From Diaporthe sp. PMI_573 (Eukaryota > Ascomycota > Sordariomycetes > Diaporthales > Diaporthaceae): a stretch of 64,000 nt of DNA. The stretch covers positions 992,001 through 1,056,000 of the forward strand of contig JAJTUP010000019.1 in the NCBI GenBank assembly GCA_021399435.1. The letters are read 5' to 3'. Positions 1 through 10,900 of the stretch are shown here, piece after piece; the first letter of the stretch is position 1; the number at the start of each line of letters is the position of its first letter. The position numbers were made by a program, and so were the translations under genes. The notes under the pieces are model-generated. The model had not been told where the DNA came from and ran no database searches. It was given only the letters and a program-made list of their open reading frames with translations.

Positions 1-744
1 TGCTCCGATGTATTACATCCGATGACGCCTTGGATCTAAGGAGACAGCCGCGGTATCCATCACAGCTCCGTCAGTACTTCATACAACCTTCGCGATGCTT
101 CAAACACGTTCACCACGAGAGAAGACAAGCAGACCCCAAATGCCAAGAGGCTCTACTCAAGAACATGACATGCTGCTGTGGCTATCGTCGTGCCTCGCCC
201 TTCTGACGACCTAGATCAGACGCGCGGCGACACACCCCCTACGACTGCTGTTGGTCAGCTCTGCCCTGGAATCAGGGTACTCTTCACGATGCACCCTTCA
301 CGCCGCAGGAAGGCAGCCAACCGGTCGCAGGATCACAGGTGCGAGGATGCGGCCCGAGCGCCACATTGCACTTCGGGCAAGGTGTCAGGGTGTCAGGGTG
401 TGTGGACACAATCGAGCACCCTGATGGCCCTGCTGGTCCCGAGCCCTGATTCGCCCGAGGGACGCGTCCTGCAGATCAGTCTCCCTTCCTTCCCAGCACA
501 TAAGCGAGTCTTGGCATCCCCAGACTTCCCCCTTCCCTTCTTCTCCCGACCCACAACGAATGCAACGTCCGCAGACCCATCCCAACTTCACTTCTCAATC
601 ATCGCGCCTGCGCTCTTTGCTTGCTTGCATTCGGCTCTTTGCTATCAATTGGCTCGTCCAGTTCGATCAATAGATCAAATAAATCATCAACCACCCCATC
701 GCGCACCCACCAAATAAATCTGCACTCGGTCACGACTGCCAAAC
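1..744. other. Left-edge intergenic region
   Basis: No gene is supported here. The longest open frame (178-717) starts at GTG, has low-complexity composition and no recognisable domain. The stretch next to the downstream start is pyrimidine- and CA-rich and probably holds the promoter and 5' leader of the coiled-coil gene that starts at 745. Confidence 0.5.
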
Positions 745-3125
745 ATGGCTCCTGGCACGCGTGCTGACCGTGAGACGCGTCACAACGCGACTGAGCCTGC
801 CACATCCGCAGGTTCTCACGACACCATCGGCCACACCACAACCTCCTTTGGTCCTCCCAAGGAGGCCACCATCGCCTCTGCCCATGATGACATCACCCGC
901 ATGTCCTACATCTCACCTGCTAATGTCGGGTTTGACCCCACCGCCCCCATCGCGCCTTACGAGCGCCCCATGGCACCCACCCCCGGCTTTGGCTACTCGC
1001 CGTCCCCGGTCATCGCACCCGTCCCGGTCAAGGCAGACCTCCCCATCCCAGAGCTTTTGATCACCGACCTCCTTCCCTCCTCACACGCGCCTTCCAGCTG
1101 CGACTTCGGCACGCCAAAGAACTTCGCCCACACCCCAGTCTTCGGTCCATCCCCGCCTTTCGTGCCAAAGACACGTGGCCGCGCCGCCTTTCAGGCGCGT
1201 TGCGAGACCGCCTCGCCTTCCGAGAGCAGCCTGAGCCGCTTTCTCAGAGGCTTCTCCACCTCCTCCGCATCATCTAAGCCTGCAGTCCAGCCCGTGGTCC
1301 GCATATCCACCCCCGAGGCCTGCGACGAGGATGCAGCCCCTATGACTCGTGCGCCCAACACAAATGAGCCCACCACCAATGAGCCCACCATCGACCTCCC
1401 TCCCGTCGACACACATGAGCCTACCGCCATCGAGCAGGCTAATGCTTTTACCACTTGGTCACTTTACGCTGTCCCTGGAAATCTTTTGGCCGACTTCGTC
1501 TCCGGCGTCCTCAAATTCAGCCAGCTCGATCAGGATGGGAACCCGGTCTTCGTCAAGGACACGATTACCGATACTTCATCTCAACAGCAGGCATCCAACA
1601 CCCACAAAGATGTCAATGCTGTTCACGTCTCCCAGGAGGAAACCCAAATCTTCGTCTCCATGGACCAGCTCCGCCAGGAAATTGCCGAACTGCAGGAGCA
1701 TGACGAGGCCATGGAGCGTGAAGCAGACAAGGCACACCAGGAGAAAGCTAGGCTCGAACTCCAGCTGCAGGAAGTCCGCGGCACCTGTCGCAAGGCCTCT
1801 TCGGACAGTGCTATTGGCTCTGACTCCGACGATGATATTCGGAAGCGCGCACAGGCAGAGAGTAAGTACAGCCCTTGTGGCGCATCGGCACGAGCTAATC
1901 TTGGTCCACAGAGCTCAAGCGCATGCAGAAGCGACTTGACGAGGCTAACACACTCGCCAACTCGCAACACGTCCATATCGACGCCCTGACTGCCGAGCGT
2001 GATGAGCTAATTAAGGAATGTCATCTCGCACACGAGCACAAGAAGGTTCTTAACGAGCAGAGCCAGGCTCTCAGCGAGCAAAATCAGGCCCTTCACAAGG
2101 AGAACCAGGCTATGAAGGCCCAAATCCAACAGGCGGGGAATTACTTCATCGGTGTCGAGAACGAGATGAAGCAGCTTGGCAGTGAGAATGAGCGTCTGTG
2201 CCAACAACTTCGCCAAAAGGATCAGCAGAACGACTCTTTGCGCAAGACGCGCAAGTCTCATTCGGACCAAATTAAGAATTTGCAAACCGAGCTTGAGGCC
2301 ACTCGCGCCCAACTCGGCGATACCATAAAGGACACCCATGTCCTTCGCAGCAAGAACAGAGAGAATGATGCTCGTTCAGAGCAGGCCGAGAGACTGAAGG
2401 CTGAGCTTGAGGCCACTCGCGCCCAACTCGCAGATGCCATCAAGGACAACCGGGTCCTTCGCAACAGGAACAGAGAGAATGATGCTCGCTCAGAAGAAGT
2501 CGAGAAACTCAAGACTGAGCTTGAGGCCAATCGCAGCCAACTTGGGGATACCACCAAGGACATTCAGGTGCTAGTGCGCAAGAACAAAGAGATCAAGGCC
2601 CAGCGCGATAAGGTTGAGGACCTTTACGAGTCTCTGCAGCACGACTACACCGTCATCCATCGTAAGCTGCGCGAAGAGTCAACGGTCAACTCTGTTTCCA
2701 CCGCGCGCAGCGAGGTTCGCCCCCGTCCTCCTCCCGGGATCCAGATCAAGCGCACCGCCGCACCCGCGAGGCGTACTGCCTCACCCGCTGCCACAACTAC
2801 TGCGGCATCCACTAAAGCACCCACCGTACGCGCCTCGGGTGGTGCGTCGGACGAAGATGACCTTACGATTCGGCCAGCATATGAACCAATTGAAAACTTA
2901 AAGATCTTGATCGCGACCACCGAGAGTGAGGCGGCGTCAATGCAGAGGAGTCTCGATAGGAAGATCGAGGAGAGCAAGGGACTGCTCAGGGGCTACAGCG
3001 GCCGCGCCTTTGAGCGTCTCCACCAGGAGAAGGTGGCACTGGAGAACGCCATTCACCAGAAAACCAAGATCATCTACCACCAGTACGACCTTCTGGAGTT
3101 CATGGAGAAGAACGGAAGTCTTTGA
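745..3125 (+). CDS. Coiled-coil protein, Cep57/Ppc89-like C-terminus (putative spindle-pole-body protein)
   Basis: Two exons, 745-1861 and 1912-3125, around a 50-nt intron (GTAAGT...CCACAG), give 776 residues; the joined frame continues smoothly into the coiled coil. Residues 1-300 are low-complexity and rich in Pro, Thr and Ser. From about 320 to 640 the protein is a long coiled coil. It contains three tandem copies of a 38-residue unit (114-bp period, DNA starts at 2289, 2403 and 2517) beginning E-L-E-A-T/N-R. After a Pro/Ala/Thr linker, the last 85 residues are helical and end in a Tyr-Asp-Leu-Leu-Glu motif. That arrangement resembles the Cep57-type microtubule-binding domain at the end of fungal Ppc89-like spindle-pole-body proteins. 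This family call is from recalled pattern, not a search. The protein could instead be another SPB or septal coiled-coil protein. The gene itself is very likely real. Confidence 0.8.
2289..2630 (+). repeat. Three 114-bp in-frame tandem repeats in the coiled-coil gene
   Basis: Copies start at 2289, 2403 and 2517 with an exact 114-bp spacing, so each encodes 38 residues. Copies 1 and 2 are most alike (both read GAGCTTGAGGCCACTCGCGC at the start); copy 3 has diverged. The 38-residue length is not a whole number of heptads. Confidence 0.9.
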
Positions 3126-4064
3126 ACATGGGGTCAAGGAGGCGTTTCTATTGATTATTGCGTTGTGTTGATTGTTTTTTTTCCTTCTCTCTTTTGCTTC
3201 GTCACGTTCTTCACGTTTGTCAGGTTTGTCATGATTGTTACGTTTGTCGGTTGTTACGGGAGTCAGAGGATACGGGATTTGGGTACGTTCATCGGTTTTC
3301 ACGGGAGTCGGAGGATATAGGATACGATACCCCCATTGCATAGGCATGGCGTCACACAGTTCTAGACTAGAGCATACTCAGAGGCGACGGTAATGAAAAT
3401 TGCTTGATAGACAAACTCCCTGAGTGACAATCTGCCACGGGATAACCTACCTACCATGGCATAAGCCACCACACGAGCTACCACTGCTCATTATCCCTTC
3501 GGACATAACCTGGGCCACCATTGTCAGTTCTTGCCCGAAAATGCGAGACTCTTCCAGAGGGAGAACACGCATCTTGTATATGCATGTGGATCACATCAGG
3601 AGAGTGGTGGCGAATGAGGCGTGCCGGATAATTTGTCCATCCCCTCACCTTTTGCCTTGGCCGAATGTCATATCTGTTGGAATGCAAGAAGCCAGCATAT
3701 AAAGGCTAAACCGTATAGAGGAGTAAGTAGGCGTGTCTGTTTTACTCTGTAGTTGAATAACAGGGAAAAGATATACCTGCAGGAGAGTGGATGCTACCAT
3801 GCCTCCAGAACACATCACACATCACGCACCATGTGTCCTCTGAGGGGACAGTGATGCATGGGTCCACATCGGCCAGACCTCTCTGGGCCATTCCCCATTT
3901 TCGTATTACACTACATACCTGGCCGCCCCCTCCTCCGTCTTCCCCTCCTGAAATGCCTCGGAGTCTCTCGACTGTGCTCTTCCTGCCGCATACTTTGCAG
4001 CGGAGATAGACCAGAGCATCGAGCGCAGAGACACCAGGATCCACCGAACACATTGGTCTCCAAA
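3126..4064. other. Intergenic; includes P450 promoter
   Basis: No gene seen. A TATAAA box lies at 3698-3703 inside a short AT-rich patch, about 365 nt before the P450 start codon. It is the only promoter-like element I can point to. Open frames here (for example 3424-3702) lack ATG starts and domains. Confidence 0.4.
3698..3703 (+). promoter_or_regulatory. Possible TATA box of the P450 gene
   Basis: TATAAA stands alone in a locally AT-rich stretch on the coding side of the P450. It would imply a 5' leader of roughly 300 nt. This is a sequence match only. Confidence 0.3.
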
Positions 4065-5913
4065 ATGCAGACCAATCGTCTTGTCGCGGTCGCCCTAGGC
4101 GCCGGTCTGCACCCGGTCGCACGTAATTTTGAGATTGACATGCATGCTATTCCCATAGCAGGTCTCGTCAGCGTGCTCCAGATGGCCTACCTTTACGTCA
4201 CTATCAAAAGCCCGGGCGCTACAGTATGCGGTGCCATATCTGCGGTGTTGGCACAGACGGCCTGCTTAACATTGGGCCTGCTGACCTCGATGCTGTTGTA
4301 CAGAGGCCTCTTCCACAGGCTGAAAAGGTTCCCTGGCCCGGTGGCTGCGAGACTGACCAAGTTCTATGCGGTCTGGAAATCCTCCCTGGCAAGGCAATAC
4401 CATCTGGAGCTGGGAGCCCTGCAGGCGAGATACGGTGACGTGGTTCGAACCGGGCCCCGGGAGCTCACGATCTTTCGTAGCGAGGCTATCGCACCTCTCG
4501 CAGCCTGTCGCAAGTCAACCCTATACCAGATCGAGGACTGGGACAACGACCGCCTTGGGCTCATAGAGACGCGTGATATTGAAGACCACGGGCGGCGTCG
4601 ACGCCCCTGGGACACTGCCCTGAGCACAAGGTCGCTGGCCAAGTACGACGAGGCCATACAGAGGACGGTTGGGCACTGCTTGGATGGGCTGTCTCCGCCA
4701 GAGTCGAGCGATAAGGTGATCGACGTGACAAGATGGGTGTCTTTGTTCGCGTGGGATGTGATGGGGAGTGTCGGGTTCGGAAAGGACTTCGGCCAAGTGT
4801 CGGGCGGCGGGTTGGAGCACTGGGCTGTGAAAGCATTGAAGGACCAGTCGATGTTCGTGGCCTATACTAAGCCGGTTCCTTGGGTGCTGAACGCTGCTTC
4901 CAACATACCTGGCGCAGACCGGGCAGTAAGGCCGTTCCGAGACTACTGCAGCAGCCTGGTGGACGAGAACATGGGCATTGAGCGGGATGACAAGGAGATG
5001 CCGTCCAACATCATATCGTGGATCCTCAGAGAGTACAGGAAGAAGACGCCACATGCACCCAAGACAAGAAACGCGCTCAACGCAGACGCCCGGACTATCG
5101 CCACGGCTGGCGCGTGAGTCTCAACTGAAGGCCTCCCCGCGGATATGATTAGCCTCCATCACCCGTTGCTGACTTTGATTCTGCCTCAGGGACACTACTT
5201 CGAACACGCTGACCAGCGCTCTGTTCTACCTGGCCCGGGACCCGATCTTCTACACTCGTCTGCAGTCCGAGGTGTCTAGAGTCTTTCCAGGCGGTCCCGA
5301 GACATTCGACTACCAAGTCTTGTCAAAGAACCTCTCCGCTATCCCAATGCTGGATGCGATTATCAACGAGACGCTGCGCCTCAGGCCCGCCGTCCCCTCG
5401 GGAAACCCTCGAGTCACACCCCCGGGGGGGCTGACCATCCCTCTTGTGGACGACAATGGCAAAAAGGAGCACCTCTTCGTCCCGGGAGACGTTGATGTAT
5501 ACTGTCCACCGTATTGGGTGCACCGCGATCCGCGCTATTTTCCTGACCCCGAGGCCTTCCTCCCTGATCGCTGGCTCGGCGGGACCGGTGACGAGTTGAC
5601 GACCGAGGGCTCTGCCACTGGAGGCACGGGAGAGCAGGGGACCAGCTACACGATTGGTCCCAGGGAGATGGAAGCGTTTTTCCCGTTCCAGGTTGGACAG
5701 TTCTCTTGCCCAGGCAAGAACCTCGCGATGTGGGAGATGCGGAGCTTCCTGGCGAGGCTGGCTTTGAGGTCCGACTTTGAGCTCGCCGGGCCGAGTGCAG
5801 ATGATGCGGGAGCAGCGTTTGAACGCGGCATGAGGGACACCTTTACCATGACGCTAGAACCGTTGTGGATGCGTTTCAAGGAGAGGGCGTACAAGAGTGA
5901 GAGGCAGACATGA
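4065..5913 (+). CDS. Cytochrome P450 monooxygenase
   Basis: Two exons, 4065-5113 and 5190-5913, around a 76-nt intron (GTGAGT...CCTCAG) that splits the I-helix; splicing restores A-G-A-D-T-T. The product has 590 residues. The N-terminus carries two or more hydrophobic segments (about residues 25-85), then the Pro hinge R-F-P-G-P typical of an ER-anchored microsomal P450. The K-helix E-x-x-R is at E410-R413 and the haem loop F-x-x-G-x-F-S-C-P-G puts the thiolate ligand at Cys523. All core motifs are present, so it looks functional. It is somewhat longer than the usual 500-550 residues because of the double membrane segment and an insertion before the haem loop. The style matches fungal secondary-metabolism or benzoate/terpenoid-type P450s, but the substrate cannot be inferred. 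No reductase, synthase or other tailoring gene lies nearby. The ATG at 3858 has no hydrophobic sense, so 4065 was chosen. Confidence 0.93.
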
Positions 5914-6287
5914 GCCATGTACGTGCTCAATCTAAACGAGACTTTTTTCAATTCAATGCCCTTTCTGCCAAGACTCGAGAGACGCCCAAGGCGAGAGCTT
6001 TTGATAATGTCGAGCACGGGAATACAAAGTCAGCCAGTCTGGCTGGGGTAATCAATCAGCTCTGCAATGAACCGTGGAAGGGCCACTTTATAATTGGCCA
6101 CCAGGAATTTGTTAGTGCGCCACGGCTCACAAGCCGTAGCTACAGCCTTCCTTGCTGCAAGTGATTTCACGCATCATCCCGTCCTCCCCCCGCCGAGTCA
6201 ACCCACTCAACACTGCAAATTCTCCGGCGCAGACCCCAATCTCAGCCAGACCTCCCATCCGTAGGCAGCCAAGGCAGCAAAACAGTC
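5914..6287. other. Short intergenic region before Y14
   Basis: 374 nt with no gene. It serves as the P450 3' region and Y14 promoter; a TATAATTGG stretch (TATA-like plus inverted CCAAT) lies near 6089-6098. Confidence 0.4.
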
Positions 6288-6898
6288 ATGGCCGACGTGG
6301 AGATGGATGTCGACGAGCCCGGCTCGCCCCAGCCCTCCCAGGCAAAGGTCGACGACATGGTGACCCACTCCAACGCCACCGCCGTGCGCTCCATAGAGGG
6401 CTGGATCATCGTCGTGACAAACCTGCACGAGGAGGTCGACGAGGAGACAATCCACGACACGTTCGGCGAGTACGGCGAGGTCAAGAACCTGCACCTCAAC
6501 CTAGACCGCCGGAGCGGTTACGTCAAGGTAGGGCACCCTACCGCTCCCGCTTTCCTCGTGGCAAAACAGGCTGGCTGACCCGAGGAAACCACCTTTGCGT
6601 GTAACAACAGGGCTACGCACTGATCGAGTACCCCACGCTCGCCGAGGCCCGCGCAGCCATCGACGGCGCCCACCAGACCAAGCTGCTGGACCAGACCATC
6701 CAGGTCGACTTCGCGTTTGTGCGGCCCCCGCCCAACGCCGGTGGCAAGAACAGCCGCGGCGGCCCGGGCGGGCGCGTCGGAGGGGGCGGCGCCCGGCGCA
6801 ACCGCAGCCGTAGCAGGAGCCCCGGGGCTGGCCGGGACCGCGACGCGAGGGGCGACAGGGGCGACAGGGACGACAGGGACGACAGGGACGACATCTAG
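6288..6898 (+). CDS. rbm8A: Exon junction complex RNA-binding protein Y14 (RBM8A)
   Basis: Exons 6288-6527 and 6611-6898 around an 83-nt intron give 175 residues, matching the family length (about 174 in animals). Y14 pairs with Mago in the exon junction complex deposited upstream of spliced junctions in the nucleus. The order is as expected: an acidic N-terminus, the conserved R-S-I-E-G-W-I lead-in, and an RRM with RNP2 (I-I-V-V-T-N-L) and RNP1 (K-G-Y-A-L-I-E-Y). The intron falls exactly before RNP1. The motif H-L-N-L-D-R-R is a Y14 hallmark. The tail is Gly/Arg/Ser-rich and ends in repeated RGD/RDD units, the probable site of Arg methylation or SR-type phosphorylation. Its presence implies this fungus keeps an EJC, unlike budding yeast. 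Confidence 0.95.
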
Positions 6899-7911
6899 GA
6901 GAAGCGGCGCCCGAGCGGCTTCCACATCGCCCCCGGGGAGCCCAGCCGAAGAGGCCTTGGTGGCTGGCTGTAGCATTATACGTCGGAACGCTCGGTCGTG
7001 GAGCGATAAGAACACGGCATGGGTCTGCGACGGGCTCCTGAGGCTCGAGGTGGATATTCTGCCCCTCAGCCGCCATCAGTTATGATGCCATAGACACCGG
7101 AAATAAAAGAGAAGCCGATGTGTCGTCCGGCTCTCGGGAGTCTGGTGGACCAAGACATGTCGGCACGCATTCCTGGACAACGTCCGGTAAGTCTTGGGCC
7201 GGCCCATTCCCAACTACCACGCTCCTGACTACATGCAGCTGACTTGCAAGCCTCTTAGTTCTACAAGCTTGCTCTATGTCCTGACGACTTCAAGGGCGAG
7301 TCGTGGAGAATTACGTTTGATAGATGTCTTGTGAAGGGGACAAATCGTCGGAGAAGACTCGCAACACACGACGGTACTTCTGAGCCCAATCAAAAAACTA
7401 ACCACCACCGTGTCTTGTCTCCCTTGTGGTAACAGCGCAGGCGCACTGGCAGCGCGACTTCAGATGGCCCCAAGGAAGATTTTGGGTGTGACCTGCGCAA
7501 CCATTGGGAAGCCTTACAATGTTCACTGAATTCTAGGTGTGACTGCGTAATTATCTGAGTAGGCATCGAACCAACAATTGCGCAATCCAAAAGGCAATCC
7601 AGCCTCATTCATGCTCTGCTATGCTCTGCTATGCCCTGCTCTGCTCTGCCCTGCCCTGCCTTGCTTTGCTATGCTATGCTTGAACGCAAATCCAATTGAA
7701 AAGCCGTCAAGGCTACGGAGAAGGTATACCATGCAAGACTTTGCTTCATGCTCAGGATAGGTTGTAACAGGCTCTGGCCTTTCTGGGGGTTTCTTTTTCT
7801 TTCAACAAGTCGTGATCATCGTCATTGCCGGCGCGCTTCCCCCCTCCCGTGCTTTCGAGTGCGCCTGCCGAAACATTGCCCTTTATGATGTTCCTACACA
7901 TCCCACCACAA
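6899..7911. other. Intergenic between convergent Y14 and PhoD-like genes
   Basis: About 1 kb with no supported gene. It contains the TGCTATGCTC-type microsatellite at 7609-7681. The ORF at 6717-7085 is only an out-of-frame reading of Y14 and its 3' region. Confidence 0.5.
7609..7681 (+). repeat. Degenerate TGCTCTGC/TGCTATGC simple repeat
   Basis: About 73 nt of imperfect 5-10 bp units built from TGC(T/C)(A/C)TGC and CCTGC, strongly pyrimidine-biased on the plus strand. No flanking duplication is visible; slippage is the likely origin. Confidence 0.8.
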
Positions 7912-10900
7912 TTATATTGCCGTTCCGGGGGCCGGACCGGGCCCACTCGCGCCACTGATGACAGGCTGGTCATCGCCGGCCTCTCGCCTCTGCCGACCGG
8001 GCTGCCCACTCCCACCTCGCTTGACGCTCGTGCCTCTCGCGCGACTCAGACTAAAGAATCGCTTGATCGGCCCGGGCTGTTCGTCTCTGCTCTTCCCTCT
8101 GCCACGCTCTGGCATCTCCACCTCGTCGCCGTCACTCGCGTCGTACCAGAGCCTGGGCACCAATAAGCGATACGGAACGGTGATGCCCGCAGGGTCTTTC
8201 GCCGAGACCTCCGCGTTCAGACAGATATCAAGGCCGCCCTCTATGTTGACATCAAGAGACCTGGCCCTCTTGCGTACTTGCTTGGCAGACAAGCCGGTGG
8301 GCGTGCGCTGGAACGGCTTGGGCTGGAAGTCCTCGTCGTCATCCTGGTCCGGCCCTGATATCTTGGTAGTCACCCCGAACGGCCGCTCTACACCTTGCTG
8401 CCGGCGGGGCTGGTGCTGGCTTCCATAACGACGCGACGCATTCAAAGCTTCAGTCCCCAAGACGCGAGCCGCCTTGTTGACCCCAGCTTGGCTCGCGCGC
8501 GTGTTTTGAGGCGCGCGGGTAGTGAAGTATGAGTCGTCGCCGTCTGAGAATTCGTCGTAAGAGCCTCCACCCCCGGGGCCGCCTCCCCCCCTAAGACCGA
8601 TGCTGCCCAGGAACCCGTGGCCTCTGTTCCGCTGGTCGTAGGAATTGTCCTCGTAATCAAAGTCGTATCCTCCGTCGCCTTGGTCTCGGTCTCGACCGAC
8701 GACTTCGGGATCGCTCTCGCCCCACGTCCCATTGATCCCACCGTCATCAGGCTGTGAGCGGTTGCGGGATTCGCTCCTGCGACGGAAGATACCACCGAAG
8801 TCCCCACGCGTCAGCGATAGAGTCCTCTTCTTCATGCCGGGACGCTTGTCCCCAGCGGGCACGTCTGGCGTAGAGCGGCGACCGCGCGAAGACAGTGATC
8901 TGAAAATTCCACCTCCGCCTGATCCGGAAATGGGCGGCCGCGAATCGATCACATCAGCACGATGGGCAGGCCCACGGTTTTTCTTAGAAAGTCGCCGGGT
9001 CACCCCTTTGTTGGACAGCCCAGTGTCGCGGCGGACTAGGGAGTCGGCTGGCGATTCTGCCTCGTACGCGTATCCAGGCGGTGTCGAAGGCGGAGTTTGT
9101 CCTGGAGTGTACTCCCGAATCGAGCACCAATTTCGATGAGGGAGAAGCCTCTTATTGTTTCTTGGCTTGCCTTCAACGCCATGCGCGAACATCGGGATCA
9201 TGTCCTCGTCCGTGTCCTTGTCGAGGTGGTGCACCTTGTTGCGCTTGTTGAGGACGTCTGCCATCAGATCGGGCGGCGGAGTATTGACAATGGCGGAAGA
9301 GATGACGTTGGGCATGTAGCGGAAATCCTTGTGCTTGGCCAACTCAAGCTTCGGGTTGGAGTAGAACTGTCCGATCGCAGCCAGGTGGACGTCGCCGCTG
9401 AATTAAGCCAGTCAGTGCCATAAACCAAAACGTCTGCAAGATTCGATGACATACCCGAGAATTGTAATACGAACGGATCTGTCCGCGGCAAGGTCCTGCA
9501 AGTCCTCTATGATGACCTTGCGTTCATCCTTGTGATTTTTTGCGGTCCAATGGTCGTCCAAGTCGTCCAACACCTCGACCCCGCCGTCAAACTTATTGAA
9601 TACATTACCGAAGAGACCAGTCTTGCCAAGAGCCTTGATGGGATCTAGCAGACGGGAGGTCAAGCTGCAGAAGTTAGCCCAGAGCCCCAAATGCATCAAG
9701 GAAACGGTCCCGTGACATGCTTACATATTCTCGAGCCACACAAGCCGAGGGTAAGCAATTGGCACCCCAAGCAGAACGAGCAGGTGTTCCGTCTTGCCCT
9801 TGACGATCTCATTGTAGCAGCGGTCCATCAGCTTATCCCAGGTATCCTCGCGCACGACCTGATCCCGCATCCTCTCAGTCCGGCAGTCCACTGCCAATAG
9901 CGCGATCTTGGCACCCAGCCGGAGGAACAGGCTGCGGCTCTGCTCCTGGATATATGGGCCTGGCCTCACACCCATGGCCCAGCTCGCCTCCGTCTCTTCA
10001 GTCTCATCGACGATGCTCTGATGCTGGAAAAGCATGTAGTACTTGAACGCAACGTTGCCGAGGCCAGAGAATACGGGTGAGCTCATGAAATGGTGTGGGT
10101 AACTACCGAACCCGTCAATGATATCATGGTCATCATACATGTTGACCATGGGAATCTGCGAGTTGGCCAGGCCAAATAGACCCTGAGAGAACCACATGCA
10201 GTAACGTTCTAGGTAGAACTCCTCGAGCTCGTCCTGCATGTCCGGGGTCAAAGGTGCGTTATGCTTGTGCAGCGGATTGCGGATCATTAGCCATTCCTGG
10301 AAAAGTTCTGTCTTCCTCATCACAGTGTCGCAATACAGTTGGTCGCCACCGCCGAGCATGACATGAAATGGGCGGCTCTGATGGTTGTTGAGTACATCGC
10401 GCCATAGGGGATCCGGACCGCTTAGGTCATCTGGGGTCACGGAGACCGAGAAGCCGTTGCAGCTGTGGAACATGATGTTCATGGACTGGTGTTTTGCCGG
10501 AACCCAGAAGCCAGTGGCAGGGCCACGGTTAATGCGGTATGCAATTCGCTGCTCCCTGTCGCGCAGCTCGACCTCGACGCTAAAGCGCCAGAAAGTATAG
10601 CCACGTTCGGCATGCAGCCGGTACCCGCGCACATCTTTGTACTTGCCCACTTTCTCTCCATCCACGGGCGTTCTCTTCCGGCGGGCTGCGAAGGAGCCTG
10701 GCGCGTCGGTCGACCCGTCAGCGGGAGCAACGTAGGGAGGACTGCGTGTCTTCTCGAATAGACCCCGATCAGTCTCATCCTGGGAATGATCCTTAGATTC
10801 ATCAAGGTGGTCGACTGGTCGAACATACAACGTCTCCCCCTTGCGGCCTAGCTTCGGATGTCCTGCGATTGGATCCACGAATTCAGGCGGGGTTTCGCCA

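Noticed and set aside
178..717. 179-codon open frame before the first gene
   Set aside because: Begins at GTG, has no domain and ends just before the leader of the real gene.
4521..5054. 177-codon frame opposite the P450
   Set aside because: Shadow of a GC-rich exon; the P450 on the other strand has all its motifs.
4065..5913. P450 as part of a secondary-metabolite cluster
   Set aside because: Neighbours are a coiled-coil protein and Y14; no synthase, transporter or regulator is adjacent.
6501..7076. 191-codon minus-strand frame opposite Y14
   Set aside because: It mirrors the Gly/Arg-rich GC-biased tail of Y14 and has no domain.
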